A stretch of 59,415 nt of DNA from Gemmatimonadota bacterium (GTDB taxonomy: Bacteria; Latescibacterota; UBA2968). A model generated the notes under the pieces. It was not told where the DNA came from. It did not search any database and saw nothing but the letters and a program-made list of their open reading frames with translations. Each line of letters begins with the position of its first letter. The first letter of the stretch is position 1. Location: assembly GCA_009838845.1 (NCBI GenBank), contig VXRD01000105.1:1-59415 (forward strand). The letters are read 5' to 3'. Positions 7,959 to 16,393 of this stretch are shown here, piece by piece. A program made the translations under genes and the position numbers.

Positions 7959-8053
7959 AGCTGAATACACATCCGAAGGTCGTGAAAGCGTATTTATTGA
8001 GCATTCTAACGATGACATATACGCTTACTGAATAGGTCAACACTCTCCGTTGA
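7949..8053 (-). pseudogene. Relic of the PLD/ATPase gene 5' end, internally deleted
   Basis: Bases 7949-8040 align without gaps to 6142-6233 inside the intact PLD gene, with 8 mismatches in 92 bases by eye. The match then jumps: 8044-8053 (TCTCCGTTGA) equals 6403-6412 at the start of the PLD gene, so 168 bases of coding sequence between them are missing. On the left the match stops at the symporter start codon. Confidence 0.85.
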
Positions 8054-8061
8054 CAAATGCA

Positions 8062-9552
8062 TCAATTTGTCAATTCAGCCAATCTGTTTCTGCCATTTTC
8101 CGTAATTTGGTACTTCTGCAACCGACTTCCCGGTTTTTCTGGAATCGTGTATTTGATCAATCCGTCTTTTCTCAATGCGCGAATCACTTTGTTGAGCTGT
8201 CCTGACACGGTTTTTTGACCCAGGCCGGTTGAGACGGACGATTTCGACAGGGGAGCCTGGATAAGAAGTGACAAAACTCTCTGCTCAAGACTTCCTTGTC
8301 GTGACTCTGGCTGTGACTCTGGCTGTGACTCTGGCTGTGACTCTGGCTGTGACTCTGGCTTAGCCTTGATTTGCTCTGGAATTGTCGGGTATCTGTAGGG
8401 CACTTGTTCGGTGACATGCGGAGTTATCTGTCCGCCATGTTCAACCTGCCGTTTGAATGTTGTGACTACCCAATTATCCGAGACCTCAATCACGGGTTCT
8501 TCTACCCCGTAGTCACGGCACTCCTGTCGGATGCGCCGGATGCCGCTGCCGATCTGCTCTACCATTCCCATGCGGTGGAACATTCCGAATAGAAGGGGAT
8601 TTCGTGGTACGCTTCTGATCCCCAAATCTTTCTCTCGCATTCCCGCTGGCAACCCGCCCGGTGTGACGATTTCCAGTCGATCATGAAATATGTGTACCTG
8701 CACCTTAGCGTTAGAGCGATAGTCTCGATGCGCGATGGCGTTGACCATTGCCTCGCGGAGTGCATCCTCTGGTAGTTCAAGTCGTTCATCTCGTCCGCGA
8801 GCGTGGGGGATGAGGGCTGTGTTCAATTTCGCCTGCATGTAGGCTATACAGTCGTCGTAGATGGAACATATATCGCCCGTGAAGTTCTTGAGGTCGATGA
8901 TATGCGTATTGGTCGTGCCGCGAAGAACCGCGCAAGTCACGCCCGCTGTCAATGTGTAGCGTGTGATATCTTCCGCTAATAGCCACGCGCCCGCATGGGT
9001 CATGATCCCATTTTCAAGCAAGTGCAGGTTTTCCAATGCCACGATTGGGTCCATTCCGTCGGGAATATGCGCCCGCTTGGCGAACCGCGCCCAGGCTTCT
9101 GGCGTCAGGTCTTTATCTATTTTGAAGTTATGGCATGGTGTTTTGTCGAATCGAATGAGTCCTTCCTTAAAAAAGAATTCGCGGATTTCGTCGCGTGACA
9201 TTTGTTGCGAACTCGCGCCTTCGCGGATGTAATATTTGCCGCCAAAGGAGTAGGGCTTGCCATGTTGCTCTGGTATTGTGATGCAGAGTACGTCATTGAC
9301 AGACTCCGTTTCCACTGCTATCGGCGGATCCGCTGATCGCGCGATGGACTGGACTTGCGACTTCAGCTTGTTGTGGTTCGCAATACCAACGATTTCGCCA
9401 TGGTCTGTTACGCCGATCAGAATGATGCCGCCAGTCGCGTTCGCAAAGGCACAGATCTCACAGCCCAGGTTAGAGGACATGGAACGCTTGAACTCTGTGG
9501 TAAAACCTTCGCCGAGAGCGGTCAGGTCGTGGAGTGAGAAGTTTGAAGTCAC
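8062..9552 (-). CDS. AlbA_2/Schlafen-domain ATP-binding regulator
   Basis: About 496 residues from a GTG at 9552; a TTG at 9600 gives 512, but it overlaps a relic. The N-terminal part (FTTEFKRS, CAFANATGGIILIGV, KYYIREGASS) is an AlbA_2/Schlafen-type domain. The middle (LREAMVNAIAHRDY, then EIVTPGGLP) is the GHKL-like ATP-binding C-terminal domain usual in this family. The last 90 residues form a winged helix (VSGQLNKVIRALRKDGLI). A QPES four-residue repeat, encoded by five 12-base units (8301-8360), links the two. Such proteins are common accessory regulators, and some Schlafen-like members take part in phage defence. Target unknown. Confidence 0.75.
   Translation of the reverse strand: MTSNFSLHDLTALGEGFTTEFKRSMSSNLGCEICAFANATGGIILIGVTDHGEIVGIANHNKLKSQVQSIARSADPPIAVETESVNDVLCITIPEQHGKPYSFGGKYYIREGASSQQMSRDEIREFFFKEGLIRFDKTPCHNFKIDKDLTPEAWARFAKRAHIPDGMDPIVALENLHLLENGIMTHAGAWLLAEDITRYTLTAGVTCAVLRGTTNTHIIDLKNFTGDICSIYDDCIAYMQAKLNTALIPHARGRDERLELPEDALREAMVNAIAHRDYRSNAKVQVHIFHDRLEIVTPGGLPAGMREKDLGIRSVPRNPLLFGMFHRMGMVEQIGSGIRRIRQECRDYGVEEPVIEVSDNWVVTTFKRQVEHGGQITPHVTEQVPYRYPTIPEQIKAKPESQPESQPESQPESQPESRQGSLEQRVLSLLIQAPLSKSSVSTGLGQKTVSGQLNKVIRALRKDGLIKYTIPEKPGSRLQKYQITENGRNRLAELTN
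8301..8360 (-). repeat. 12-base tandem repeat, five units (QPES linker)
   Basis: Unit GACTCTGGCTGT repeated about five times without interruption inside the Schlafen-type gene. It encodes the repeated peptide QPES between the ATP-binding part and the winged helix. Unit length is a multiple of three, so changes in copy number would alter the linker length and not the frame. Confidence 0.9.
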
Positions 9553-9582
9553 TGCTGTTTGCTCTTTCGTGTAAGTCTCGTT

Positions 9583-9632
9583 ACATAAACGGTCAATCAA
9601 CCAAAGATTGGAAATCCTCGCTCATCATCGGG
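9583..9632 (-). pseudogene. Relic of the HIRAN gene 3' end
   Basis: On the minus strand this reads RMEKCPMMSEDFQSLVD then TGA, which aligns with the end of the HIRAN protein (RWDGYEPMESEDFQPLVGD, stop at 1511). Similarity runs about 10-15 bases past both stops (GATTGAcCGTTTAT against GATTGAtCGTTTAT). It lies directly between the nuclease-STAND gene and the Schlafen-type gene. Only about 18 codons survive. Confidence 0.75.
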
Positions 9633-9690
9633 CACTTTTCCATTCGATATAATGCCCGTATTCTTTTTCAAGTAGGCTGGTGGACGCATC

Positions 9691-12600
9691 TCATCGTCCG
9701 AACCAGGGACCTGTACTCCGCACAGTCTTGCGGCATAAAAAGTGCTGGTCCAGTTTGTCACCAATATTTCCCTCTCGGTTCTTCATGGCTGTCTTCAAGT
9801 TTGACTTGTTAAGTTGAAAATGGTTTATCTTGCGCTGAAAAAAATCTGTCGAATCATCAGCGGTCTTCAAGTCTTGATATATCCACACCCAGGCGCGACG
9901 ATCAGCAGAGTGCAAAAACAGTACCCAAGCTGCGTAAGCCTCGGCGGGATCGCAAGCGTTGAGAAAAGCTCGCCACCAGTGGTGAGCGCATGCTTCAATC
10001 CATCTATGGCGTGCTGATCTCATAGTAAAATTTGCGTGGGTTGTCCTGATCTCACTATCTGGCCAGGCTCCAGCTACAGGTAGTGAATTGTTCGCAGAAA
10101 AACCTGACAGCACTTCCGCTCGGCGGAGATGCCAAACGAGTGCTGACGCTCGGTCTTTTTTTATTATAGTGTCAAGCCAATCGGATTTCCCATTATACGA
10201 CGCAGTGATTGCGAGTTCAAAAAGCTTCTGGTCGTTATAACAGTATTCTAATCCAACTAATTCTTCTCGGAGTCTCATTATTTCTGGCGAATCCGGCCCC
10301 TTAAAGGCCATGTGCATAAGACGTTCCACATCTACTTCACCAATGTATCGCATTCTCAGAGCCGAACGCAACTTATGCCACAAACGCGTCCCTTTCTCAG
10401 GTGCATAAGTAAGCAAAGCCTCGCAAAGTACCAAAAAGAAATTTTCGGCTGCAAGACCGTAATGAGAAACCTCCATCATCTCGAAATAGCTCTCAAGCTG
10501 TTGTTCCACTATATCCATTGCATGCTTAAAGACCGGTTTGAAATCTTCTGAGTCAATTCTGATGTTTTCAGTAAAGGATCCCGGACCGAGTTTTTTAGCT
10601 GCCAACCGAACTTCAGTGGGAATAGTGCCACGTCTGCGAATGGCGTTTAACAATTGCCATGGTGCCAGTCGTGGTGCAAGTTCGTCAAAAGGGATATCTG
10701 ACGTGGCTTCGATAAGGGCACTCGTTCCATAGTGATTTACATAAATGTTCTCACCCGGACTCCAGGACCAACCCTCATCCACAAGAGTCCGACCGAATCG
10801 TACCGGATTTGCACAGGCCAGAATCTCAAAGGCCCATCTACGAAAATCTCCTTCTTGCTTTTTCACAAAACTCTCGACCCATGACCAAGCATTATCTGTG
10901 AGTTCGACTGGGGAACTCGATAGCAAGATAAGCAAAACACGTTGTTTAGAGGACGAACAGGTAGCGTAACGGGTAATTAATGCGTCAATATCCTCCCGTG
11001 ACGGGCGACGCAAAACTTTACAGAAGTCGAGCGAAAAATCTTCCAAGTCTGATTGAAGCAATAGATCAAATTGAGACTGTGCATCCAGGCTTTGAAACTC
11101 CATCAACAAAAGTCTCTCTGTGACATGGGCATCAGTATTCTCGTTATCACTTTCGCTGATCAAGCGCAAATTTCGCACCGCTTCTATTTCGGCCTCGTCC
11201 GCCAGAATAAGGTGATTGGTCGCAAGAATGGCTCTCGACTGTCGAAATTCTGGCGGACAGGTGGATAGATTCCGCATCTTGCGACGAATCAAATCCGCCA
11301 GCAGATCAGGCGCACAACGCGCCAGTACTGGTTCGAGGACTTCAAAGTCGTGATCCTCGCTGGTGAGACCCATAACCCTGTCCAGCTTTTCGACATCTAT
11401 GTGCTCCGCTGTCTTACGAAGTTCGGCTATAAAAGTATCTGGAGGCTTGAAGTTCGGGTCAAGCCATAACTCTTTGGTCCGTTGCACGCGATAGGTCAAA
11501 GACAATTCTGTATCAGCAAGAACAATTTCCGCGTGGCGTCGTTCCAACGGAAACCAGCTTTGGCCAGGCTTTTGTAGATAGTCTTTCTCGTAAGAGAACA
11601 GGCGGTCCAGGTCAGGATCAATATCCACTGCTTTGTCTTCGTCAGCATTGTGTCCGGTGAGTCTGAGCAGAAGTGAAGCGACGCTCTTCGGGAGATCCGG
11701 GTGTATGCCCGGTTCCACGGGTCGGAAAAGGATTTCTTCAGACAAGTTCCGCAAAGCCTTCACTGTGTCGTCGGGATCAACTTCGTTAAGCAGGCAAATC
11801 CACTTCAGGCCATCCCAACTCTCGCTTTGGCCCCTGACTGCTAAGGCGATGGCTGCTATCTCGAAAATTGGCAGGGCTTTAGACAGTGGAAAAACTTCAA
11901 TAATTGAAGGCACAGTAGTTTGCCAGGCGCCAAAACCGGTATCGTGATCAACCAAATCAAGTTCAACACCGCAGACTTTAATGCGTTGCGAAGAGTCGAT
12001 ACCAATCAAGTTTTTCAGTCGATCTGAGCGTCGCTTGTCGCGCTCTTTATTGGCATTTGGTTGTGTATCGACATCACGGGATACAATACTCATCCAACGC
12101 AGAGATCGCTGGATAATTTTGGTAAAAGCTGTAGTGTCCTTTTTGGGAATATTGCGTAGCGCGTTCACAGCCCAAAATCGGGCAGAATCATAAACGTAAC
12201 TGTCTGAATGCTCAATCGCATCAAGTAGCGCATCGGGGAAATTTGGAGCGAGGTCCGCGAGTTCTTGCCGGTGTTCATCGGAAACATTCTGGCTTTGCAA
12301 CCACGCCGTGACGAGCACTCCAGGAATGAGTGACTCTGCTGCACGTCCCTGCTCCACTAAGATTGATACTGCCGCACGCAGGATTTCCGCTCTTTCATCA
12401 AGACCCGAAATGGGGTCAAACCATTCTGCCAGCCTGGCATTTAGAGTTTCAAAAGTTGGCGAGACTTCTTGATTGAGGTCATTCAGAAGTGCAGCACCGA
12501 GGGCATGTGCTACGACTGCGGGAGTAAGTTGCACATTGCTTGATGAGTCAGCGGTAGTGAACGGACCATCAATAATGTCGCTAAGCCTTGCATAGACCTC

Positions 12601-14139
12601 CTTTTTCTCAAGGTCGGGACGAGCCACAGTTTTACCGAGCGATTTTTCTGAATATTTCTTGATACCGTTCCGATGTTGCTGTGCGATTTTCTTCAGCCAT
12701 TCCCTCCATTCGTCCTCACTGAACGACCTGCCAGCACGTACTCCGAAATAGTCGCGTCCGTACTCCCATAGCAGGCGATGAACAGTTACTTGACCCACCT
12801 TGACCAGCTTTTTTCGGAAACGTACTACGAGCTTGAAGAGACGGGGATTACGAGCCAATTCAATTACATCGTCATGCAGGTGGGCCTGCGTGAGATTTTC
12901 AAATGCAAGCATCTGGTCAAGTTCACTTCCCGGTGCCGTATCATAGGGACCTACATCAACCCGCTCGGATGAAACAGTGAGACCGCGAAGCTCCGACAGT
13001 TTGTTTTTATAATGATGAGAGCGGGTGGTAGTGATTATCCTCACTCGTTCCTTAAAAGTTTCACCCTGAAGAATCTTTAGAATGTGCAGCCAGGGAGTGG
13101 ATGACTCTTGAATCAGGCCATCGAAGAAGACTGTCAGGACAGGCCCCTCATTGGTCGGACGCTTCAGTAGATTTTCGAGACGGCGAAGCCAATGGTCCCT
13201 GTCCCGTATCCCTTTGCTCATTTCGTAAAGACGATCTGCCAGGATTTGCTTCACACTGGTTTCAGAGACGTGCCCAGCGACTACCGCAGAGGATGGTATT
13301 ACCAGAACAATTGGTTGTTCATCCCTTTTGTCTATCAACCAATCGAGCGTTGCCCACGTTTTACCGATGCCTTCCAAGCCTACGACGGCAACCGGTGCGC
13401 CATTATGCGCTGGACCATACCACCATGTATTCAGTGCTTCATGCACGGTGCTACGTTTGACCTTCTTCTCCTGAGCACCCCCGGCGGCGTCTTGTCCAAG
13501 TTTAGCGTTCGACTCTCTGGGCGAGTTCCAAATCTTGTCGAGACCTTCGTGAGATAGCGCGCGTAAAGCATCGTACCCCAGACACCAATATTGCAAGTCG
13601 CGTTGCAACCTTTCAATAGCTTGCTTTGATATGGGGTGAAGGGCGCGAGCTACCTCACCAGCCTCTTTTGAAAACTCCTTTTCAACCAAATCAGGAGCAA
13701 AAGCGCATAATGCTGCAAGTTGTGCTATCCCGTGATTTGACCAATCGATAATTATAATGGGAACTCCGATGCTTTCGCCTTTCTTCACAAGCGAATGCTG
13801 TAGGGCCTCTCGAACGGGGCGTGTTGCAACCAATATCCAGGCTTCAAGTGCTTGGTCTCGTTCAAGTGCTTGATCAATCTCACCAAGCAATTCGCGTCTG
13901 CCCAGAGAACGGGTGTCACTATACTTCTTGCATTCGAGGCGAAGCTTTCGTCCTTGATGTCCTGCTGTTCCGGCATCCCCGCCATGTTGATAGCCGGATT
14001 CGGCGACAGGAAATGGCACATCAAGTAGGCGGCTAAGCAATGCAGCCGCGAGATGTTCGAGATTCGATGCCTTTCCTTCTTGCTGAAGTTCTTCCTTCAG
14101 CCTTTCATGGTATTTTTGTTCTTCTGCGCTTAAGGTCAT
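9691..14139 (-). CDS. Nuclease-STAND NTPase, Avs-like antiphage candidate
   Basis: A 1482-residue protein. Residues about 25-160 form a PD-(D/E)xK restriction-like domain: GGDAG with D55, then RLECKKY with E69 and K71, followed by QALERDQALEAWILVATR, as in Mrr-type nucleases. Residues about 235-400 form a STAND-type ATPase: GLEGIGKT (254-261), Walker B LTVFFDG (335-341) and the ITTTR arginine (369-373). The remaining thousand residues are helical and probably repeat-like, a sensor region. Nuclease, STAND ATPase and long helical tail in this order is the architecture of Avs proteins, which sense phage proteins and cleave DNA. No adjacent helper is needed for some Avs types. The tail matches nothing I recognise, so the exact type is open. 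Confidence 0.7.
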   Translation of the reverse strand: MTLSAEEQKYHERLKEELQQEGKASNLEHLAAALLSRLLDVPFPVAESGYQHGGDAGTAGHQGRKLRLECKKYSDTRSLGRRELLGEIDQALERDQALEAWILVATRPVREALQHSLVKKGESIGVPIIIIDWSNHGIAQLAALCAFAPDLVEKEFSKEAGEVARALHPISKQAIERLQRDLQYWCLGYDALRALSHEGLDKIWNSPRESNAKLGQDAAGGAQEKKVKRSTVHEALNTWWYGPAHNGAPVAVVGLEGIGKTWATLDWLIDKRDEQPIVLVIPSSAVVAGHVSETSVKQILADRLYEMSKGIRDRDHWLRRLENLLKRPTNEGPVLTVFFDGLIQESSTPWLHILKILQGETFKERVRIITTTRSHHYKNKLSELRGLTVSSERVDVGPYDTAPGSELDQMLAFENLTQAHLHDDVIELARNPRLFKLVVRFRKKLVKVGQVTVHRLLWEYGRDYFGVRAGRSFSEDEWREWLKKIAQQHRNGIKKYSEKSLGKTVARPDLEKKEVYARLSDIIDGPFTTADSSSNVQLTPAVVAHALGAALLNDLNQEVSPTFETLNARLAEWFDPISGLDERAEILRAAVSILVEQGRAAESLIPGVLVTAWLQSQNVSDEHRQELADLAPNFPDALLDAIEHSDSYVYDSARFWAVNALRNIPKKDTTAFTKIIQRSLRWMSIVSRDVDTQPNANKERDKRRSDRLKNLIGIDSSQRIKVCGVELDLVDHDTGFGAWQTTVPSIIEVFPLSKALPIFEIAAIALAVRGQSESWDGLKWICLLNEVDPDDTVKALRNLSEEILFRPVEPGIHPDLPKSVASLLLRLTGHNADEDKAVDIDPDLDRLFSYEKDYLQKPGQSWFPLERRHAEIVLADTELSLTYRVQRTKELWLDPNFKPPDTFIAELRKTAEHIDVEKLDRVMGLTSEDHDFEVLEPVLARCAPDLLADLIRRKMRNLSTCPPEFRQSRAILATNHLILADEAEIEAVRNLRLISESDNENTDAHVTERLLLMEFQSLDAQSQFDLLLQSDLEDFSLDFCKVLRRPSREDIDALITRYATCSSSKQRVLLILLSSSPVELTDNAWSWVESFVKKQEGDFRRWAFEILACANPVRFGRTLVDEGWSWSPGENIYVNHYGTSALIEATSDIPFDELAPRLAPWQLLNAIRRRGTIPTEVRLAAKKLGPGSFTENIRIDSEDFKPVFKHAMDIVEQQLESYFEMMEVSHYGLAAENFFLVLCEALLTYAPEKGTRLWHKLRSALRMRYIGEVDVERLMHMAFKGPDSPEIMRLREELVGLEYCYNDQKLFELAITASYNGKSDWLDTIIKKDRASALVWHLRRAEVLSGFSANNSLPVAGAWPDSEIRTTHANFTMRSARHRWIEACAHHWWRAFLNACDPAEAYAAWVLFLHSADRRAWVWIYQDLKTADDSTDFFQRKINHFQLNKSNLKTAMKNREGNIGDKLDQHFLCRKTVRSTGPWFGR

Positions 14140-14162
14140 AGTGCTTTCGGTTTGTAAGTGAT

Positions 14163-15155
14163 TTATTCAGATTGTTGCATCTCCCTTCCGCGTGCGGTGA
14201 GGCGATATTTTTGGTTTCTCGCGGTGGGCGATTCGGGGCGTGTCATTTCCACGAGTCCTGCGGATAGTGCCGGGCGAATGTAGTTGTTGCGGAATGTGGG
14301 CCGATGCGATAGGCCCAGTTCTGCCATGAGTTCAGCGGTGGTTTTTGGACCTGTCCGCAAGGCGGCGAGTAGCCGCGCTACTTGGTCGGTTACTTGATCG
14401 GTTACTTGGTCGGTTCCCTGGAGTGCATCCAGAATAATCTCCAGCATGAATGTAATGAATGGCGTGCTTTCGCCTTCTGACGAACTCTGTCTGATGGCTT
14501 TGTAGTAGTCGCTTTGTCGAGCATGGACCAGACTTTCTACGGGGATGTGGGCGAACAGGGGTTTCCAGCGGGTCAGTATCAGGGTTTGCCAGAGCCGTCC
14601 CATCCGTCCGTTGCCATCTTCAAAGGGGTGAATGAATTCAAATTCGTAGTGGAAGACCGAACTGGCGATTAGCGGGTGCTCATCGGTGCTGCCCAGCCAT
14701 GCCAGCAAGTTTGCCATGAGTTGTGGCACGCGCATGGGGGGCGGGCCGATGTGGTGGACTTCGCCGCCGCCCATCACGCCAATGTCTCTGCGGCGATATT
14801 GTCCGGGCGCATCCAATAGTCCGATCATCAGGACTTCGTGAGCACGCAACAGGTCGGCTTCGTTGGCGGGGTTCCACTGCTGGTATTGATCGTAGGCTTT
14901 GATGGCGTTGCGGGCTTCCTGTATGTCTCTGAGTGGCGCGATAACGGGCTTGCCGTCGAGTATTGTGGAGACCTGTTCTTCGCTGAGGATATTGCCTTCA
15001 ATGGCGAGGGATCCGCGAATCGTGAGGATGCGATTGATGCGTCGTAGGCGCAAGTCCTGCGCGATGCCTGTCGCACGACCAATCGCTTCACCGATTTCTT
15101 CAATGCGAAAGAGAATGTCCGGCGTGATTGTGTATGGTGGTTTTTCGATTTTCAT
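14163..15155 (-). CDS. Fic-domain AMP-transferase-like protein with winged helix
   Basis: A 330-residue protein. The Fic motif HPFEDGNGRMGR is complete at residues 176-187, with H176 catalytic. SLAIEGN at 49-55 is the inhibitory-helix motif (S/T-x-x-x-E-G/N, with E53), so this is a self-inhibited class II Fic enzyme. The C-terminus (about 265-330) is a winged helix that begins after three TDQV repeats. Fic enzymes attach AMP to hydroxyl groups on target proteins. It ends 24 bases before the Avs-like gene starts, in the same direction, so the two may be co-transcribed. Substrate unknown. Confidence 0.87.
   Translation of the reverse strand: MKIEKPPYTITPDILFRIEEIGEAIGRATGIAQDLRLRRINRILTIRGSLAIEGNILSEEQVSTILDGKPVIAPLRDIQEARNAIKAYDQYQQWNPANEADLLRAHEVLMIGLLDAPGQYRRRDIGVMGGGEVHHIGPPPMRVPQLMANLLAWLGSTDEHPLIASSVFHYEFEFIHPFEDGNGRMGRLWQTLILTRWKPLFAHIPVESLVHARQSDYYKAIRQSSSEGESTPFITFMLEIILDALQGTDQVTDQVTDQVARLLAALRTGPKTTAELMAELGLSHRPTFRNNYIRPALSAGLVEMTRPESPTARNQKYRLTARGREMQQSE
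14379..14415 (-). repeat. 12-base tandem repeat, three units (TDQV linker)
   Basis: Three units close to ACTTGGTCGGTT encode TDQVTDQVTDQV just before the winged helix of the Fic protein. It is in the same relative position as the QPES repeat of the Schlafen-type gene: a four-residue tandem linker before the C-terminal winged helix. Confidence 0.85.
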
Positions 15156-15496
15156 TGTTTATCTATAATTACTGGATCGCGGCTAAAACCCTGCCGCGAT
15201 GACGGAGGTCCTTACTCAAGGCGCTCGATATTGCATGCATCTTAAAGGGTTTAATTTACTGAATCATGCGAGATTGCGCCACCCTTCATATTGTGATTTA
15301 GCGGTTAAAACCATGTGGATCGCGGCTCAACATCATGCCGCGATGACGAGAGCCTTTCACTTCACACTTCCCACCTCACAGTGAACTGGTCTGGACTGCG
15401 ACCAGTTGTACATCGTTTCACACTTTCCTTCATGCGAGCAATCGCGTATGTTGGAGACGAGATCGCGTAATTTTATGTGAAGCAAAGGAGCGTTTT
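15156..15496. repeat. Gene-free gap with two REP-like hairpins and a CTTCACA stretch
   Basis: This 340-base gap between divergent genes holds no convincing ORF. It contains two direct copies of the REP-like hairpin (15172-15203 and 15316-15347; arms ATCGCGGC and GCCGCGAT) and a pyrimidine-rich stretch of CACTTCACAC/CACCTCACAG units (15355-15382). AAAGGAG at 15483-15489 is the ribosome-binding site of the SMP-30 gene. No promoter is clear. Confidence 0.75.
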
Positions 15497-16393
15497 ATGG
15501 AATGGAATTTTGAGCAGGTGGCGGGTCCGTTTGGTTTTACCGAGGGTCCGGTGTGGGTGGGCGATGCGCTGTTGTTTACAGATATGCCGGGGGATCGCGC
15601 GATGCGCTACGATCACAGGACGGGTGTTTGCGATGTGTGGCGCACGGGTACGAATCGGGCGAATGGTCTGACTACTGATGCAGAGGGTCGGGTCTATGGC
15701 GCAGAGGGTACTTTTGATCCGAGTGGTGACGGGTTTGTGGATGGTCCCGGGCGTCGCATTGCGCGGTATGAAAGCGATGGTTCGACGACGGTGATTTCCG
15801 ACAATTTTGAGGGCAACCGTTTTAACAGTCCCAATGATCTCGTGGTCGATGCAAAGGGCCGGGTCTGGTTTACAGATCCGAGATATGGCGATGATAAGTC
15901 ATGTATGGATATCGGTCACGAGTCGGTGTATCGGGCAGATCCCCAGGACGATGGTTCGTACGCGACTGTGCGGGTGACTTTTGATACGACAAAGCCCAAT
16001 GGTCTGATTGTTACGCCGGATATGAAGACCCTGTATGTGGCGCAGAGCGATTATCTGCCCGAGACTGCCCGGGAATTGCGCGCGTATCCAATTGAGGAAG
16101 ATGGGTCGCTGGGCGCTTGTGAAGTGCTGCACGATTTTGGTGCCGATCGGGGTATAGACGGTATGAGGCTGGATGAGGATCTCAATATTGTCGCGAGTGC
16201 GGGTTGGCCGGATGGTGGTCCCGGTCCGATGATTTACGTTTTTGCGCCCGACGGAGAGGTGCTCGAAGCACATCCTTTTCCGATTAATCCGACCAATTGC
16301 GCCTTTGGCGATGAAGATTTGCAGTCGCTCTATGTCACGGCTATCGATGGGTATTTGTACCGCGCGCGCACGCATCGAAAGGGGTTGGGGTAG
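15497..16393 (+). CDS. SMP-30/gluconolactonase-type hydrolase
   Basis: A 298-residue protein of the SMP-30/gluconolactonase/LRE family, a six-bladed beta-propeller lactonase. FTEGPVW near the N-terminus, NRANGLTTDAEGRVYGAEG, FNSPNDLVVDAKGRVWFTDP and KPNGLIVTPD are the family's metal-binding and blade motifs. It opens sugar-acid lactones; it has no signal peptide and should act in the cytoplasm. The ATG has AAAGGAG eight bases upstream. It meets the leftward catabolic operon tail to tail with no gap, and probably serves the same sugar-related pathway. Confidence 0.88.
   Translation: MEWNFEQVAGPFGFTEGPVWVGDALLFTDMPGDRAMRYDHRTGVCDVWRTGTNRANGLTTDAEGRVYGAEGTFDPSGDGFVDGPGRRIARYESDGSTTVISDNFEGNRFNSPNDLVVDAKGRVWFTDPRYGDDKSCMDIGHESVYRADPQDDGSYATVRVTFDTTKPNGLIVTPDMKTLYVAQSDYLPETARELRAYPIEEDGSLGACEVLHDFGADRGIDGMRLDEDLNIVASAGWPDGGPGPMIYVFAPDGEVLEAHPFPINPTNCAFGDEDLQSLYVTAIDGYLYRARTHRKGLG

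Noticed and set aside
8301-8360. Tandem repeat as a possible CRISPR or minisatellite
   Set aside because: Units of 12 bases are contiguous without spacers and encode a peptide linker.
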